From positions 7,501 to 71,500 of the forward strand of contig JAOPHQ010000618.1 in the NCBI GenBank assembly GCA_030340625.1: a stretch of 64,000 nt of DNA, in the 5' to 3' direction. Below are positions 24,404 through 37,942 of this stretch, piece after piece. Position 1 is the stretch's first letter. The number at the start of each line of letters is the position of its first letter. The stretch is from Merluccius polli (lineage: Eukaryota; Chordata; Actinopteri; Gadiformes; Merlucciidae). The notes beneath the pieces are model-generated. The model was given only the letters and a program-made list of their open reading frames with translations. It ran no database searches and was not told where the DNA came from. The position numbers were made by a program, and so were the translations under genes.

Positions 24404-24530
24404 TGATAAAGCGTAAGCAAGTACGAGTACAGATTACAGAACTGTACAGGATACAGATTTACCCCAGGGATCCTTATCCCGTGGATACTTTTGGTTGGGA
24501 GTATAGTAGTACTATCCACTATAGTACTAC
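24404..24530 (+). repeat. Dispersed direct repeat, copy 2
   Basis: Second copy of the repeat at 22659-22790, about 1.7 kb away in direct orientation. Confidence 0.7.
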
Positions 24531-25087
24531 TTCAAGCTATACTATCTCTGTATCTCTGAAGTGTAACTATTATGCACTAATAACGTCTTTCTGATTAGCT
24601 ACTAACGGCACGTTCTTAGAAACCTGATTTTTCACTTTTTGTAATGAAGGAATTGTGTAGTAATTTGTTTGTTTAATTTTTCACCAATAAATGCCTCTTC
24701 CACCACAACCAAGACCTACCCGTTTTACCCGGTGGTGTGTGGCAGGGATAAACTGCCACAATGACCAACAGTATTTTTCCATTCACATGTGCTGGCTTGG
24801 TTTGGAGGGAGGGAATTGGCATCTCCTTGAAGGTGTGTCTTTAAATGACGTGCTTAGCTTTATGTGTTCAGCTTCTCACCTGATGACTGATTAAGCAATC
24901 CACGCTCCATACCCATCTTACTGCTTTGGTCCAACTCCAGAGATGGTCCATCTCAGGCATGATTCGGCACAAGTCGTGCGCTTAAGCTGGTAATGGAAAC
25001 GCAAATCAGCACAGCATGGTTTGACTCGGCACTGCCAAAAGTGCCAATGGACAGTAGCGAACCGTGACTCTTAAACCTTGGCCCTCG

Positions 25088-25114
25088 GACCCCCCCCCCC
25101 CCCCCCCCCCTCCC
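25088..25114 (+). repeat. Poly-C tract
   Basis: About 22 consecutive C followed by TCCCC in intergenic DNA. Confidence 0.9.
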
Positions 25115-26224
25115 CTGTCTGGAAAAAAGCAAACCACCAGCTTAGCTTACTGTGTCCTTTCTATAGTACTGGACCCTTTTCACAGGTGGTCTACAGCAGG
25201 GTAAAGTAACGTCCTGTTCCTGACGGTTTTGTTTATGTCCATCGCAGCACCAGCATGGTCAATGTATATTTACTTGACTAGTTGTCAAGTTAATGTTATG
25301 AACTAGGCCTACACCTGTGTTTTTCCTACGGTGAAAAGGGTCAAGTCCAGCCTTAGCAATGCAATGAGCAAACGGCATGGAGAGAGTGAGAGATATCACC
25401 AAAACTAAAAACATCCATCTCTTAAGCAAAATGCAAATCCTTCTGACAAATAATCGCATCATCACACACATCTTTCATTTAACCCTTCACATTCCAACAC
25501 CAATTAAATAGGCAGATTTGTAGGGTTTATTTCCTCCTGACATTTTTGAATATCGGGCCCTGACGGTTCCCCTCTGCCAATGGAAAAACGCCATAAATGT
25601 TAAAAGGACACATGCATATTGAAAAGTGCAAAGATTCCAAAATGACTTGGATTTTCTTTGGCCAAAAATTGGATACGTCACTATCAATCATAATCTTCTT
25701 CATCCAAAAGCAGAGGGATATGCTTGTTGTAACATGTGATGGGATTTAGGGCAGGGTGTTTCAGCATATCATTATATTTATTTACATAAGCAACTGTACT
25801 ACTGGTATGAATGAAGGGTTAAGGTTTGAAGTAAGTTTACAGTACAGTCATAAGTTATACATAAGCCCATAAGCAAAGATGCATTTAATTGCTAGTCGTA
25901 CCTCTGTGTATATGACAACAAAAACTTGGAACTTTAAACACAAATAGCCTAACCACAAATTAATATAATACCATATCATTATGTGTAATTATGTAGCACC
26001 CAAATCAACAAAAAGAAAATATAGGCCTAGTGTAATTATTAAACATACAAAAGAAGGGAAGACTATATGCGTTCCAATCACTCCACATTTGTCTACAAAA
26101 CACGTCGACTGAAATCATTTGGTGATTGAGTTTCAAACTGAATGGATTCATAGGCCAATATAAGCCAAGATAGGTCAAGGATTGTTGAGAAAGCTTGACT
26201 ATTAATCAAATGATTTGAACACTG

Positions 26225-26345
26225 TGGCAGTCGTTTGCTGCCACACGCCACCCTAAGTGGCTTTTGCTGGGGCCCTCCGACACAGGACACAGGTAGATGT
26301 TGAGAGTCCTCAGAGTGTGTGTGGTGATAGCTGGTTTACATAGAT
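26225..26345. repeat. Fragment of the exosc9-intron MITE family
   Basis: Shares 'cacacgccacc(c)taagtgg' and 'ttttgctg' with 16530-16560 and the terminal-like 'gtgtgtgtggtgatagctggttta'. The element is truncated. Confidence 0.6.
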
Positions 26346-27869
26346 ACATGTAGATACTGTCCCTTTTTGGTGCAGGGATGACTTATTTTTGTAGGCCAAC
26401 CCAGAAGTTAGCATCTCCCTGGGTTCCCTCGACAACAAGCCAATGGGTTTTTCCCATTGGATTTTGCATTATTGCAGAAAATAAGCTTTGTGGCAAACAA
26501 AAGTTTGATACTCACACGTTTTGTTAAGCAAGATAATCTTTACCAATGAACACTACTTTTATGGTTTTTGAAGCGTAAATGCAATCGGCAGAAGTTTTTT
26601 GAGACACGTAAAAGCTTCGAATTTCACAAGTGTGGAATTTACATATTTTATGTCGTAGACCAAAACGTGTCCATCTCTTCAGCTTGTGTTAAACACAGAC
26701 CTTATTTCAGGCATCGACCCAAAAACCCATTCAAAAAACCCATTGACTTCCAGACAAGAGAACCGGAAGTGCCACATGCTAACCGACTTCCGGGTTTTAG
26801 GACTCATTCCTGCACCACTCTATTAAAATCATCATAACTCACTGAATTCTCCAACCGATTTTCAAGCGGTTTGGTTTGTTACAATTGCCAGACATGTATT
26901 TATGATACAGGATACTTGGTTAAATTAAACATGCGGGTTTTCATACCAAAATACTTTCTTATGTAGATAGTTACAGTAATAGTTCTATAATATAATATTT
27001 AAAATTAACTATCCCTACGTAATTAGTTTTGAAGAATATGCTTTTTTTCTTACTGCATGTAAAATGGCTACCATGATGTCATGTTTATAATTTTTTGGAA
27101 ATAAATGCTAATTTACATTTTAAGTCACACATTATGTACAAAAAATATACAGTGCATCAGCAGGGTTGCAGTGTAACAGTTACACATTCTGATAAACAAA
27201 TGTTAGTTCTGTACAAGTGAAAATAAATGACTTAGGGCTGCATGTTTATACAAGAGAGATGAACAATACAAATTTAGCTTTAATCTCATATAAATGCATT
27301 AAAAAGTTTTTCCTTAGAAGAATATCAGGCAGGTGCTTGTGCACTGGTTGGCTCCTGCCATACAGGCACATGCTCATGGGAGCCTGGACACAGAAACAAA
27401 CTAAAGCTACAAATTCACTTTAGGATTTACATATTCACTCACAAAGTCACAACAGAGGAATTCTTCTCGAATAACCCTGTAACAACACAAATTTACACAG
27501 CTTCTTTCTCAAGCTGCCCACTCTGCAATTGTATAGTGTGAATTTTTGCCACATGGTGTTGCCTCAACTTATGAAAGCTGCTCACGATTAAAGATATGAG
27601 GCTAAAGTGATAGTTGTCAATCCCGCCATGAGTGTCAACAATATGGTCACGAAGATCCAGACACATCTTCAAAACCTATGTTTGCTCTGACAACACGGTT
27701 GACCAGAGACACAGTGCAGTGATGTATAGATAAAAAAAGAAGGATTTATTGTGTCACATCAAATTCAACACGTTCGTAACAGTAAAATATTGTAAAACAA
27801 CTTCTCACCTGTGAAATGTTATTCCCTGTTGCTTAGTTTGTGTTGGGATGCGGCATCTACGTGTATATA

Positions 27870-28015
27870 TCTATGGCTGGTTTATCCTGGGTGCCATGAT
27901 TGCTCATTCACCACAGGTGTGCAGCCCCACCCAGTCCAGAGTCCAGTCAGTCTGACTCAGGCCAGGTGAGGCTGTAAACCAGCCTATCAACCACACACAC
28001 TCCACATACACCAAC
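27870..28015. repeat. Second fragment of the exosc9-intron MITE family
   Basis: Closely matches 16670-16807 ('ggtttatcctgggtgccatg', 'ccacaggtgtgcagccccac', 'aaccacacacactccaca'). This copy lacks the left half. Confidence 0.65.
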
Positions 28016-31000
28016 TTCAACTTTCAACTTTGACCTTAATCTGTTTAACTTTATAGTCCCCTTTTTTTTTTTTACATCAACTGCACCAACTGTGAATATA
28101 CAGTAGCACCGCCCTAACAATAATCACATGTTGGCCCACCTGGATATAAATACGCTATGGTGCTTGAGGAAATCATCCTCCCACTTGGCCAGCGAATTAC
28201 AGGAGGAGAATGGAAGCAAAGGTCAAACTGTAGGAGTTAACCGGTAGATCCAATGAGGAATACACGCTAATTTATTATAATGACGTACCTCACAACCACC
28301 GCTTTTATCCCCTCATCAACGAGTGCGTGGGAAATGTAGTAATCGCGAAAGGTAGGAAGAATAGGCGTCTGTCCTGTGGGTGAGTAACCACCACTAAACA
28401 ACATAAGACAAATGTTGTAAGACAAACAATCTCCTCCTTGGATGTATGCCACAGTTCAAATAGTGACATTTGAATTGAATGCGTTTAAACTGAGAACCTG
28501 TTTTACTAATCTGCCTTGTCACCCCCAGCTGTAAGTATCGTACCAACGGTGATATATATAGCCGCTGGCTTTACTGCATTCAAAGAGCCAGGCCTATACC
28601 AGTCAACCCTGCTCAGTCCAATGAAATGGCTCATTGTATATTTCTCAGTGAATACAGTAAGAGTACACATTAAAGGTAGAGTCGGGTTTCGGGGTGGAAA
28701 ACACTATTTCTGCGTTTTAGTGCTCAGCATTGCGATGCCAACTCAACCACCACAATCCTCGGTTGTGAACATCGGAGGCCATGCTGATTACACATACTTG
28801 TGGGACAGGCCTTGCAGAAAGCCATGTCAATGGAGCTAGGGTAGACAGCGGAGCCAGCTATTAAATCACCTTGCCACAATCCTTCTCATTCAATGCCATG
28901 TCAGCCTATTTTTTCCCCCGAGGTATTTCTTGCTCAATATTGATTTTCCCCCTATGTTTTTTTTGTAACATGAGACAACTTGTTAGCTAATTTACAACTT
29001 GTTGTAAAAATGCCAATACAACAGATCTGAACCTATGGAGTTGATGACAGACACATATTTCATATTTGATTAATTTCATTGTGTTCAGCTATTGGGTATG
29101 AACAAACAATTATTGTTTTTGCACAGCTGGCAATGCTGGCAACTGTTATGGATCCCGACAGTTTTGGAGAAAAGGCCTTCACACGTCAGATCAATTTAGT
29201 TTCAACCTTTATTCTGAGAGAACATCACCCCATTGGGATTTACATAAAAGATTACAAAGTACAACCTTGCCATGTGGCAAGAGAAACAGTCTCTTTTAAA
29301 GCTCCGTATATAAACACAAATTAAATTCAACATGCATAATAGTACAAAAACCAAAAACACTAGACTTCCACACCACATATTGAATGTTTTATGGCTATAG
29401 CAAACAATAGGCTGACTAATCTTTTCAACTTTACCCCGATAAACTTAATCTGTTTCTAATAGTATGGTCACACTAGATAAGTAGTTTTCACAATAGTATT
29501 TTGTCTTCTAAATAATGTTTGACTTGTACTGCTATTGTAGAAGTGAGTATTAATTCATAACATGTAGTTAGTCATTGCCTCTATCCACCAAAATGTCAAA
29601 CTTGAACACCAGTAGGTCTACATTTCAGATTTTTTAACAATGCGTGTTGATGCCAGTTTGAACAAGCACAAGGCTTGTGACCACAATATACACTCAAATA
29701 CCTTTAAAAATCTGAAAAGTAGTTCAAATACAATATAGGTCATGACATTGTTTAATAAAATTAATGATTAAACTCAAAAGATTAAATTCTTTGGCAAAAT
29801 GTTATACAACGGTGAGATTTTACAGGACGTACAGAACATCGTATAAATACAGATACAAATAAGTCACATTATGAAAAGATACACAAACTGAGTCCAGCCC
29901 TCCAGCTCAACAGTTCTTTGTTCTCCGTAGTCTTCGGAAAGAAAAAACTAAATCATACACTGAATGAAACAAATGATGAACCATACCATTTAGAAAGCAA
30001 CACTCTCACACCATGAGGTATTTTAAACTAGCTTTGCATCACTAGATTCGTGTTGCTTAGGCGTTTGACGTTAGCCCCAGCAAAGTTGAAAAGATAGCCT
30101 CTCACACGTCCATTGCGAGAAGTCTTTTATGTACATATAACTACTGTGTAGGCTCAGGACAAACATAAATAACCTCAGGGCTCAAGGTAAAGCGAGCCCC
30201 TTGTAAACTAAAGCTTTGTAGATATATATATTCAACCATAGAAAATAACTATACTGTACAAAGTCATATACAAATTGAAGAAGGCGTTTATCTCTCTAAG
30301 ACCTCTTTGGACTGGCGAAGGAATAGGACAGGGGCGGGGGAGCTAGCGTTCTTGTCTCTTCTGTGCACTTCTAGCAAATTGGTAGATGCATTTATCAATA
30401 AATCAAATGGGAGCTTTTAGCATTCGGAGCCCAACCCACGGTGGGAATGGGCTGAAACGGGCCCCTGTGATCATTTGTGGTAAGGCAAGGGGCCCGGAGG
30501 CCTGACAGTTTTGGCTCTCGATGATGTTGACAATAAAATGGGGAACATTAAAACCTAAAAACCGCTCCTGAAAGCCTAAACGGTGTGTGTTGGTTCAGGG
30601 GGTGGTAGGTCCTTGTAGTATTTGGGCTTGGTTATTGCTATGATGTTTTTCGGTGGCTTTGACTTTTACTCACATAATTTTGTTCTCAGGAAAAAGATAA
30701 AAAAGCAGTTATAAGAAAATGCCGATGAAGTCAAAGCCGCTGGTACTGACTGACTCTCTAATCGTTTACAGATTCACATTAAGGTAGATTCACCTTTACA
30801 AAAATATTAACTATAAGGTATACTCACAGTAAAAACAGTATTACGAGGCCACTGTCCTCTGAGCCATACACCAAATCCAGGATTGCTTATTATTTACAAT
30901 ATGAGGAAGACAGCTTGCTGTACGTTTGAGATGGGACTGAGCAAGCCCTCTTGCTTTAACCCAAATAAAACAAACCGTAATAAAAACACAGACACTGTTC

Positions 31001-31218
31001 TACGGTGCTCCATAAAGTTTTTTTTTTACAGCGATTCCATTCTGATGAACGATTCATACGTGATGGGATTCATTTCTGGTGGATGTGTTGCATACGAGTG
31101 TGTGTACGGTGGTGGTGTTGAGCTTTTAACTCTTTTGAATGCAACCACTCTTGCTGTATTCTTTTCCCGCCAGGCAGACCCCCGATCATCTGGGGCTTCC
31201 TGCGTCCGTCTTTGCGTC

Positions 31219-31222
31219 ATGT

Positions 31223-31302
<80 letters not shown>
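31219..31302 (+). repeat. (CT)n tract abutting the slc5a7-like stop codon
   Basis: About 80 bp of CT with one break. On the gene's sense strand it is a (GA)n tract that starts about 7 nt after the TAA at 31311-31309, so it forms the start of the 3' UTR. Confidence 0.95.
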
Positions 31303-31307
<5 letters not shown>

Positions 31308-31308
31308 C

Positions 31309-34029
31309 TTAGCAGCTGGTGGTGTCCAGCAGCTTGACCCCGGCCGGGTCCTTCTTCTTCTGTTCCTGCAGGGCTGCCGCCGCCTCCGCCGCCTTGGCCT
31401 GCCGACGGTTGATCTTGAACACGTCCCACCTCTCGGACAGCAGGCCCTTGTTGAAGATGATGGAGGCCAGCCAGGAGACGAGCACAATGGACACCAGGGA
31501 CATGAGCATGATGGTGGTGCGGAAGGGGAAGTACTGGGTCATCTTCCCCTCGCTGTCCGGCCGGCAGCCGGGGAAGTGGATGGCCGGGGGCAGGCCGATG
31601 AGGGGCTCCCCGCTCATCACCCGCAGCGCCATGCCCAGGATGTAGCCCACCGAGGCCCCGTAGCCGTTGGACACCTTGAAGAAGAGCACGCACACCAGCT
31701 GCGGGAACATGATGGTGTAGGACATGTCTACGCCCACCAGCCAGAAGACCAGCACGCTGTTGTCAAGGAACGTGAGGGCGGTGCCCGCCAGCCCCACCAC
31801 CACCACCGAGATGCGGATCACCCACTGCATCTCCCGGTCCGAAGCCTGGGAGGGGACAAGGGAAGAGGAATGTCATCAATGTAGAAGTGTTGCCTTGACT
31901 TAACGTAACACTTTCAGCACTGTGTCATACGAAACCGATTGTTTTTATGTTGTCAGTTACGTAAAAACATCATTTATTCATCAGTTCTCACTGAGAAAAT
32001 AGCCAATTATTTTGCTGGCAATTCAAAAATGACCATGTATCTCATTTGTGAAAAGGAAAGTAGGACATACGAGTCACTGGAACATTCTGTGACTTTTGCA
32101 CAAGCCCCTGCATTGCACTACATTGGAACAGACAAGGATCTACATGGGACTGGAATGGAAACAATTAAATAAATCAGCAAGAGGCAAGAGGGAGCAGCGG
32201 AGACATTACGAAACAAGATGCAAAGTAAAAACAGGCGACATATGAAAAGTGAATGGCTCCTTTGTTCTCTCGCTGCCTCTCGGAGCCAGTTAGCCGCCGC
32301 TGGTGAATGTGCCATATGCTTGTGATATGTGTGTGTGTGTGTGTGTGTGTGTACAGACGAAAAGCACAAGGTAACCAATGTAGTCACCGCTGGAAAATCT
32401 GTTTGAACCATTGATAAAAAGCCTAAAGAAAAAATGTAAGGCTTTTCTTTAAATTATTAATAAACGTGTTACATTCTCTGTGGTTACAAATAAAAGTAAA
32501 CCGAGTAGGCCATGTTTTCAACTCTTTCTGCTCCACAGGTGAGCTCATGCTCATGCACCATGAAATATCATACCGTTATCACTGGGATTTGCCTAAAGCC
32601 AATCTTTGGTGTCAGTGTTCAAACAACAAGGACCATTTCAAAAAATCGGACTGTGGTCTGGTCTTGGGTTTCCCTCATCAGGTGTGTGTGTGTTTTATTC
32701 CTCACCTGCTTTCTGATGATGTTCTTGTAGATGTTGGAGGAGAACATAGAGGCGGAGGAGAGCAGGGCGGAGTCCATGGAGGACATGACAGCGGCGGCCA
32801 CCGCCCCGATGCCGATGATGGAGATGTAGGCGGGGGTGAGGTACTGCAGCGCGATGGGCAGGATGGATCCCGCCTGGCCACGCTCGTAGGGACTGGGGCT
32901 GCCGTAACTGGTTGTGTTCCAGTCTGGAGGGAATGGTGTGTGTGGACAATAGCAGAGTTGATGATTTTTTACACCGGAAATGTCGAGGGACCAGTTGATC
33001 AGGACGGGGACACCAGTCCCTCCAGTGTTTCATTTCATGTCAATGTAGCCTCGGTTGACACATTTCTTTAGATGCAATGTGTTCATGAGCAGGTAGGGGT
33101 TGGGCATCTGGCTCAAGGATGCCTAGAGGCAATTGTCAACATTGGGGTTCAAACCCAGAACATTTGTTCTGGGAGTCCCACGCCAACTTACCACTAGACT
33201 ATCCGGTCCCACTTTATATCTTTAAATATAGAGCTAGTAGCTAGTAGTTTAAATCTGCATTAATTATGTCTGGAGAGGAGGTCGTGAGTAAAGAAAGCAA
33301 ATGACCTAATGTAATGTAAATATAATATAATGTAATCTACTGTAATATGAACAAATGTCATCTAATCTAATATATGTCATGTAATATAATGTAATGTAAT
33401 GTCATCTAATGTAATGTCATCTAATGTAATGTAAGTAATGTAATATCATGTAATTTAACCTGATGTAATGTAATGTGTGTTGTACCTGTGGATGCTGCCA
33501 CCGCTCCAATCAGAATGGAGGGGATGCCGAGCACCAGGCAGAACGCAGAGGAGGCGAAACAGGTGACCTGGGCTTGAGTGTAGGAGGAGGCGGCCAGGAT
33601 CCTCTGGTAGAAAGCCTGGTAGGCCAGTCCGCCCAATGCCTGTTAAGAACATGTTGAAAAACAGGAAAAACCCTTTTAGAAAGATGCAAGTCATTATAAG
33701 GAAGAATAATATAATAAAGAGAGTAACACTGTGTACACATTCATGTGTGAGTTTGTGGTTGTAGTCATGAACGATTCTCTTGCGAGTCTTGACAGGTCTG
33801 TCCCACTTACTAGCACCATGAAGTCGTCGATCCACTTGCCAGCATCCTGGGCCTCCAGCTTGCCAACCCAGGGAGCCTGGAAGGTCTCGTTGAAGGCCGT
33901 CAGTGTGATGTCCACCGAGTTGGGGTTGGTCATCATGAAGGGGACACACACATACTATATAGAACCATAGAAATATGTATGAAAAAAAATTAATACATAT
34001 AAGTATTTTATGTAGAAATAAAAAAATAA

Positions 34030-34060
<31 letters not shown>

Positions 34061-37000
34061 TACAGTATAAATTATATATAAGTTTGATTGGCGCTCTTTT
34101 CATCTCATTGCGCCCTCTTCTTCTGCAGTGGTATAATGGCATCTGACTGGAGAATTGGCGTCACCTACTGCTTATCTCGATTAAACCAACTCCTAATATT
34201 CGCATTTTCTTTTGCCGATTTTCTGAAAATTCGATTAAGATTTGCGATACAGTTGGATGGAAACCCAGTTAGAGAGGAGATGGAGGGAATTTGGAGGGAA
34301 AAGGGTGGCAGTAAAAAATGAAAAAGTGTAACAGCACATGCAAGGTGTGTCTCTTCTAATTCAAATTTTCAATTTGAGAATAAAATAACCTGAGTGGAAA
34401 CGCCGAAAATCCGAAAAAGTCTCGAAATATCGCTAAAAACTTTTTACGCTTGAGGGAGGTGGAAAAGTTGGTGTATCGATAAAAGGTTAATTCGACAAAG
34501 TGCAATGGAAACCAACTCAGCGAGTGAATGCGAATAAATGATGACGTACAGAAATCACGTGACTTAAATGTCACTCCAGCTCCGTTCCACTGGAGAGATG
34601 AAAAATGTCGGCAGACGAAAATATCGGTATGTGTGGACCGAAGAGACTGCACCGTTCTTAATAGTTCCTAAATAGTACAAGAAACAAACGAGTTTTGTTT
34701 GTTGTTTGTTTATTTCAAGTTTTCCTTTCGTTCGTGCAGTGGTATAATGGCACCTGACTGGAGAATTGGCGCCACCTACTGCTTATCTCGATGAACCAAC
34801 TCCTAATATTCGCATAAAAGTAGTGGATGGATTTTCTGAAATTCTGAAGATTTGCGATACAGTTGGATGGAAATCCAGTTAGAGAGTGCGCGAGAGACAT
34901 GAGCAGATTGACGCTTCCTCCGTACCAGACTGACGAAGATGAGAATGAGCTGGATGACGTCAGTGTAGGCCACGGAGTAGAGTCCCCCGAGTAGTGTGTA
35001 GACGATGGCCACCACTGAGGAAATGATGATGGAGTACACATAGGATAGGTCCAGGATCACACTCATAGTTCCACCTGGAACAGAACGTAACACACATTAC
35101 AACCTGTGGATTGAGCGGGCAAGCATTTTTCTTTTCTTTTTTTTAACATGTTTTTTGAAGTCTTATTTTAACCTGTGCTGTCTTGTACAGGGGTTGGGTT
35201 TGGTCTAAGGGCATGCAACTACCATTTAGACGTGTAAGTTTTTAAGGAAAGAAAAAAATGTGTCATTCTTTTCCTCTTCCTCAAACACACACATATACAT
35301 GCGTTGCACTCTTTTCAGGGTACTTCATCAAATGCATTCTAAATGTTTCGGTTTACTATGCAACTTGGCAATAACATTCCCTTGTTATTGCGCTGTCCAT
35401 ATGCTTTACTGTAGGTTTTACAAAAACAAAAACAAGAGACAAGTACATACATTTTGACCAGAACACATTGACCTTCCTAATTCTTTGCAGTTAAGATGAA
35501 AAATTAGGTCTACGTTTAAGCATATGTAGCTTTGGTTCAAAGCTTTTGGAAAAGCAACTGTGAGCTCAGCTACACAAGAAGCCAAAGTGACGGTACAGAA
35601 AAAACAATAAAAAACGACACATAACAGAAGCAGCCTATTGATTGTGAGACACCGGACATTTCTTCTCCCTCACGGGTAAATAGGCAATCACCTTTATTAC
35701 TTGATACTTTAGCTATGACATGAATTATCATTAAAAAAAAACATATATATAGTTATATTCAAGCAATGTAAAATGAAAAAAGTGTAAAAAAATGAAATAA
35801 AAAAACCTGAGTAAAAAATAAAACCTAAAGTAAGATAAGTAGATAAAGACATCTGGTTACTCAAACAAGGCAAGCAAAGCGTCACTACCTTCACCGTCTC
35901 TTCTCCCATATTGCCAGGGTCCCCCCGGCCGCAGCCTGCAGCCGCACCACAACAACGCCCTTAAACAGAAAAGTATCAGATCGGCACCATCGATCGCTAC
36001 CAGTCGCACCCGTTGCTGACCTCTGACCCTCCCCTTACCCCCTTTGACCCTCCCCTTACCCCCTTAACCCCTACCCCTACCCCTACCCCACCCACCCCGC
36101 CCAGCCACCGCCTCCCCTCTGCTATCCCCTGGCCGCCCCTCCTCTCGGTCCATAGAATCCCACCTGCAATAGGATTGGATTATGCTTTGGTTATGTTGAC
36201 TCATGACACGCTTCATGTGCCTGAACGTAAATCGACTCACCCATCCGTTGAGGTGGGGTGTGGGTGGGGGTCGGGGCATGATGCATGTAAATGATCAAAA
36301 TTTGTAGGTTACGGTTAATAATTTAATGTTGACACCCAGTTTTGTCTCTCCCAATATTGTTTTCCAGAATCATATCTTCCTCTATTTGCTTCTAGTTTGG
36401 CGTGAGAGAGGCTTAATGTTTTGCCGAGCTGAGCTGAGCCGAGCTGTGCTGTGCTGACCTCGGCGGTGCTAAGTTTAGTATGGTGGTAAGAGGAGGAATT
36501 AGATTTAAGGGTCTCTGGGGCTTATTGAGGTGCACACCAGTGTTGCAAACAGAGAGTGAGCTGTTCAAATACCATCCGTGTCCTTTTTTAGACCTGCCTG
36601 TTGTCCAACCAATGAAGCACCCTCTCCATAAAATGTGAAATGCCGCCTACTGCCCACACGCATGGGCCTCACATGGCAAGCTTGCATTATGTTGACTCTG
36701 TGTGTGTGTTTGTGCCTGTATACGAGGACATCTCTGCCACACTCATTTCAACATGGTGTGCCAATGCTCTTTCGAAGTAGGGAGACACACACACCGACTC
36801 TCCTGTGCTAAGCCCTATCAGCTCACTCTCCAAAGTGTAAAATTCTTGTTTGTGTGTGTGCGTGTCCATGTGAGAATATGTGTGTGTGTGTGTGTGTGTG
36901 TGTGTTTGGAGTGGTTTTGGATACGACACTCAGAGCAGAAGACTCTAGACCATAAACAGAAAGGCCCATGGGCCCTGACGATGTTTCCGAGGGTTAAATT

Positions 37001-37390
37001 AGATTTGGACATAAAAAGCTTTTGTGGCACTCCTCCCGACAATACTAGCACTTTCTGCGGAGCATCAGCACAGCTTTGCATGTTAGCTTGGTGACTCGAC
37101 ATGGCTTAAATCTGAGACTGAACTTTGTACTGAAGTTCCTCCTCGGTCCTCTGTCATTGTGCATATACATATTCTTGGAGATATACAACAATAAACAGTG
37201 TACAGTCTTTTCCTCCCCCTGTTTTCATTGGTCAGAGCCTTGGCATAGCGATAGGAAAGAACTGTAGTAACACGGGAACCGTGCTTTGAATAATTGATCA
37301 CCTTTCACAATCAACAGGCTGCTCGTTCTTTAACCCCTCTTTTCAAAAAACACTGGAAAAGAACAGAGTGTTAACACACAAGGGAACATG

Positions 37391-37427
<37 letters not shown>

Positions 37428-37564
37428 CACCACACACACGCGCATCTCCTCTGCCACCGCCACACACTAAGATTAAGCTTTGTGAGGGCACTCTCAATGC
37501 CCACGCACATCTGTGCACATGCATGTCGGTGTGCCACACACACACACACACATACACAAACACG

Positions 37565-37633
<69 letters not shown>

Positions 37634-37884
37634 TACAGTGTCATGGTCTTTATTTTGTAAAGATGGGAGCCTTTGCATTTGTAATCAAAACCAGCAAAGA
37701 CAAAAAAGCACCTGGCATCTCAAAACTGATAAGAGACCTTAAGTTCTTGTGGTGTACAACATGCCTGTTTGCTTTTGTGCCCACATGCTTGGGCATTGGC
37801 TTGCAGGCGTCTTATTTGGTTGTGATGCTGTGCTATGTATCAATGTCACCATGTTATGTGTGAGTGTTTGTGTGTGTGTATGCC

Positions 37885-37942
<58 letters not shown>

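Larger units (their letters stand above)
19853..30880. other. Intergenic region, no recognised gene
   Basis: About 11 kb of AT-rich DNA with short, unrecognisable open frames on both strands and no splice-consistent conserved protein. It holds the palindrome at 20849-20880, a direct repeat pair (22659-22790 and 24404-24530), a poly-C run (25088-25111) and MITE fragments (26225-26345, 27870-28015). The right end may include the 3' UTR of the choline-transporter-like gene. Confidence 0.6.

Noticed and set aside
30883..31884. 333-aa plus-strand open frame
   Set aside because: It is the antisense of the last slc5a7-like exon plus a CT repeat (poly Ser-Leu); codon pattern and homology lie on the minus strand.
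33085..33212. Possible functional tRNA gene
   Set aside because: A and B boxes exist but acceptor and anticodon stems do not pair; treated as a tRNA-derived SINE.
36050..36095. Telomere-like CCCCTACCCCTA run
   Set aside because: Period and sequence vary (CCCTTA, CCCCTA, CCCACC); too short and impure for an interstitial telomere array.
37368..37863. Thr-His/Cys-Val repeat proteins
   Set aside because: Open frames created by (CA)n/(TG)n microsatellites without conserved sequence.
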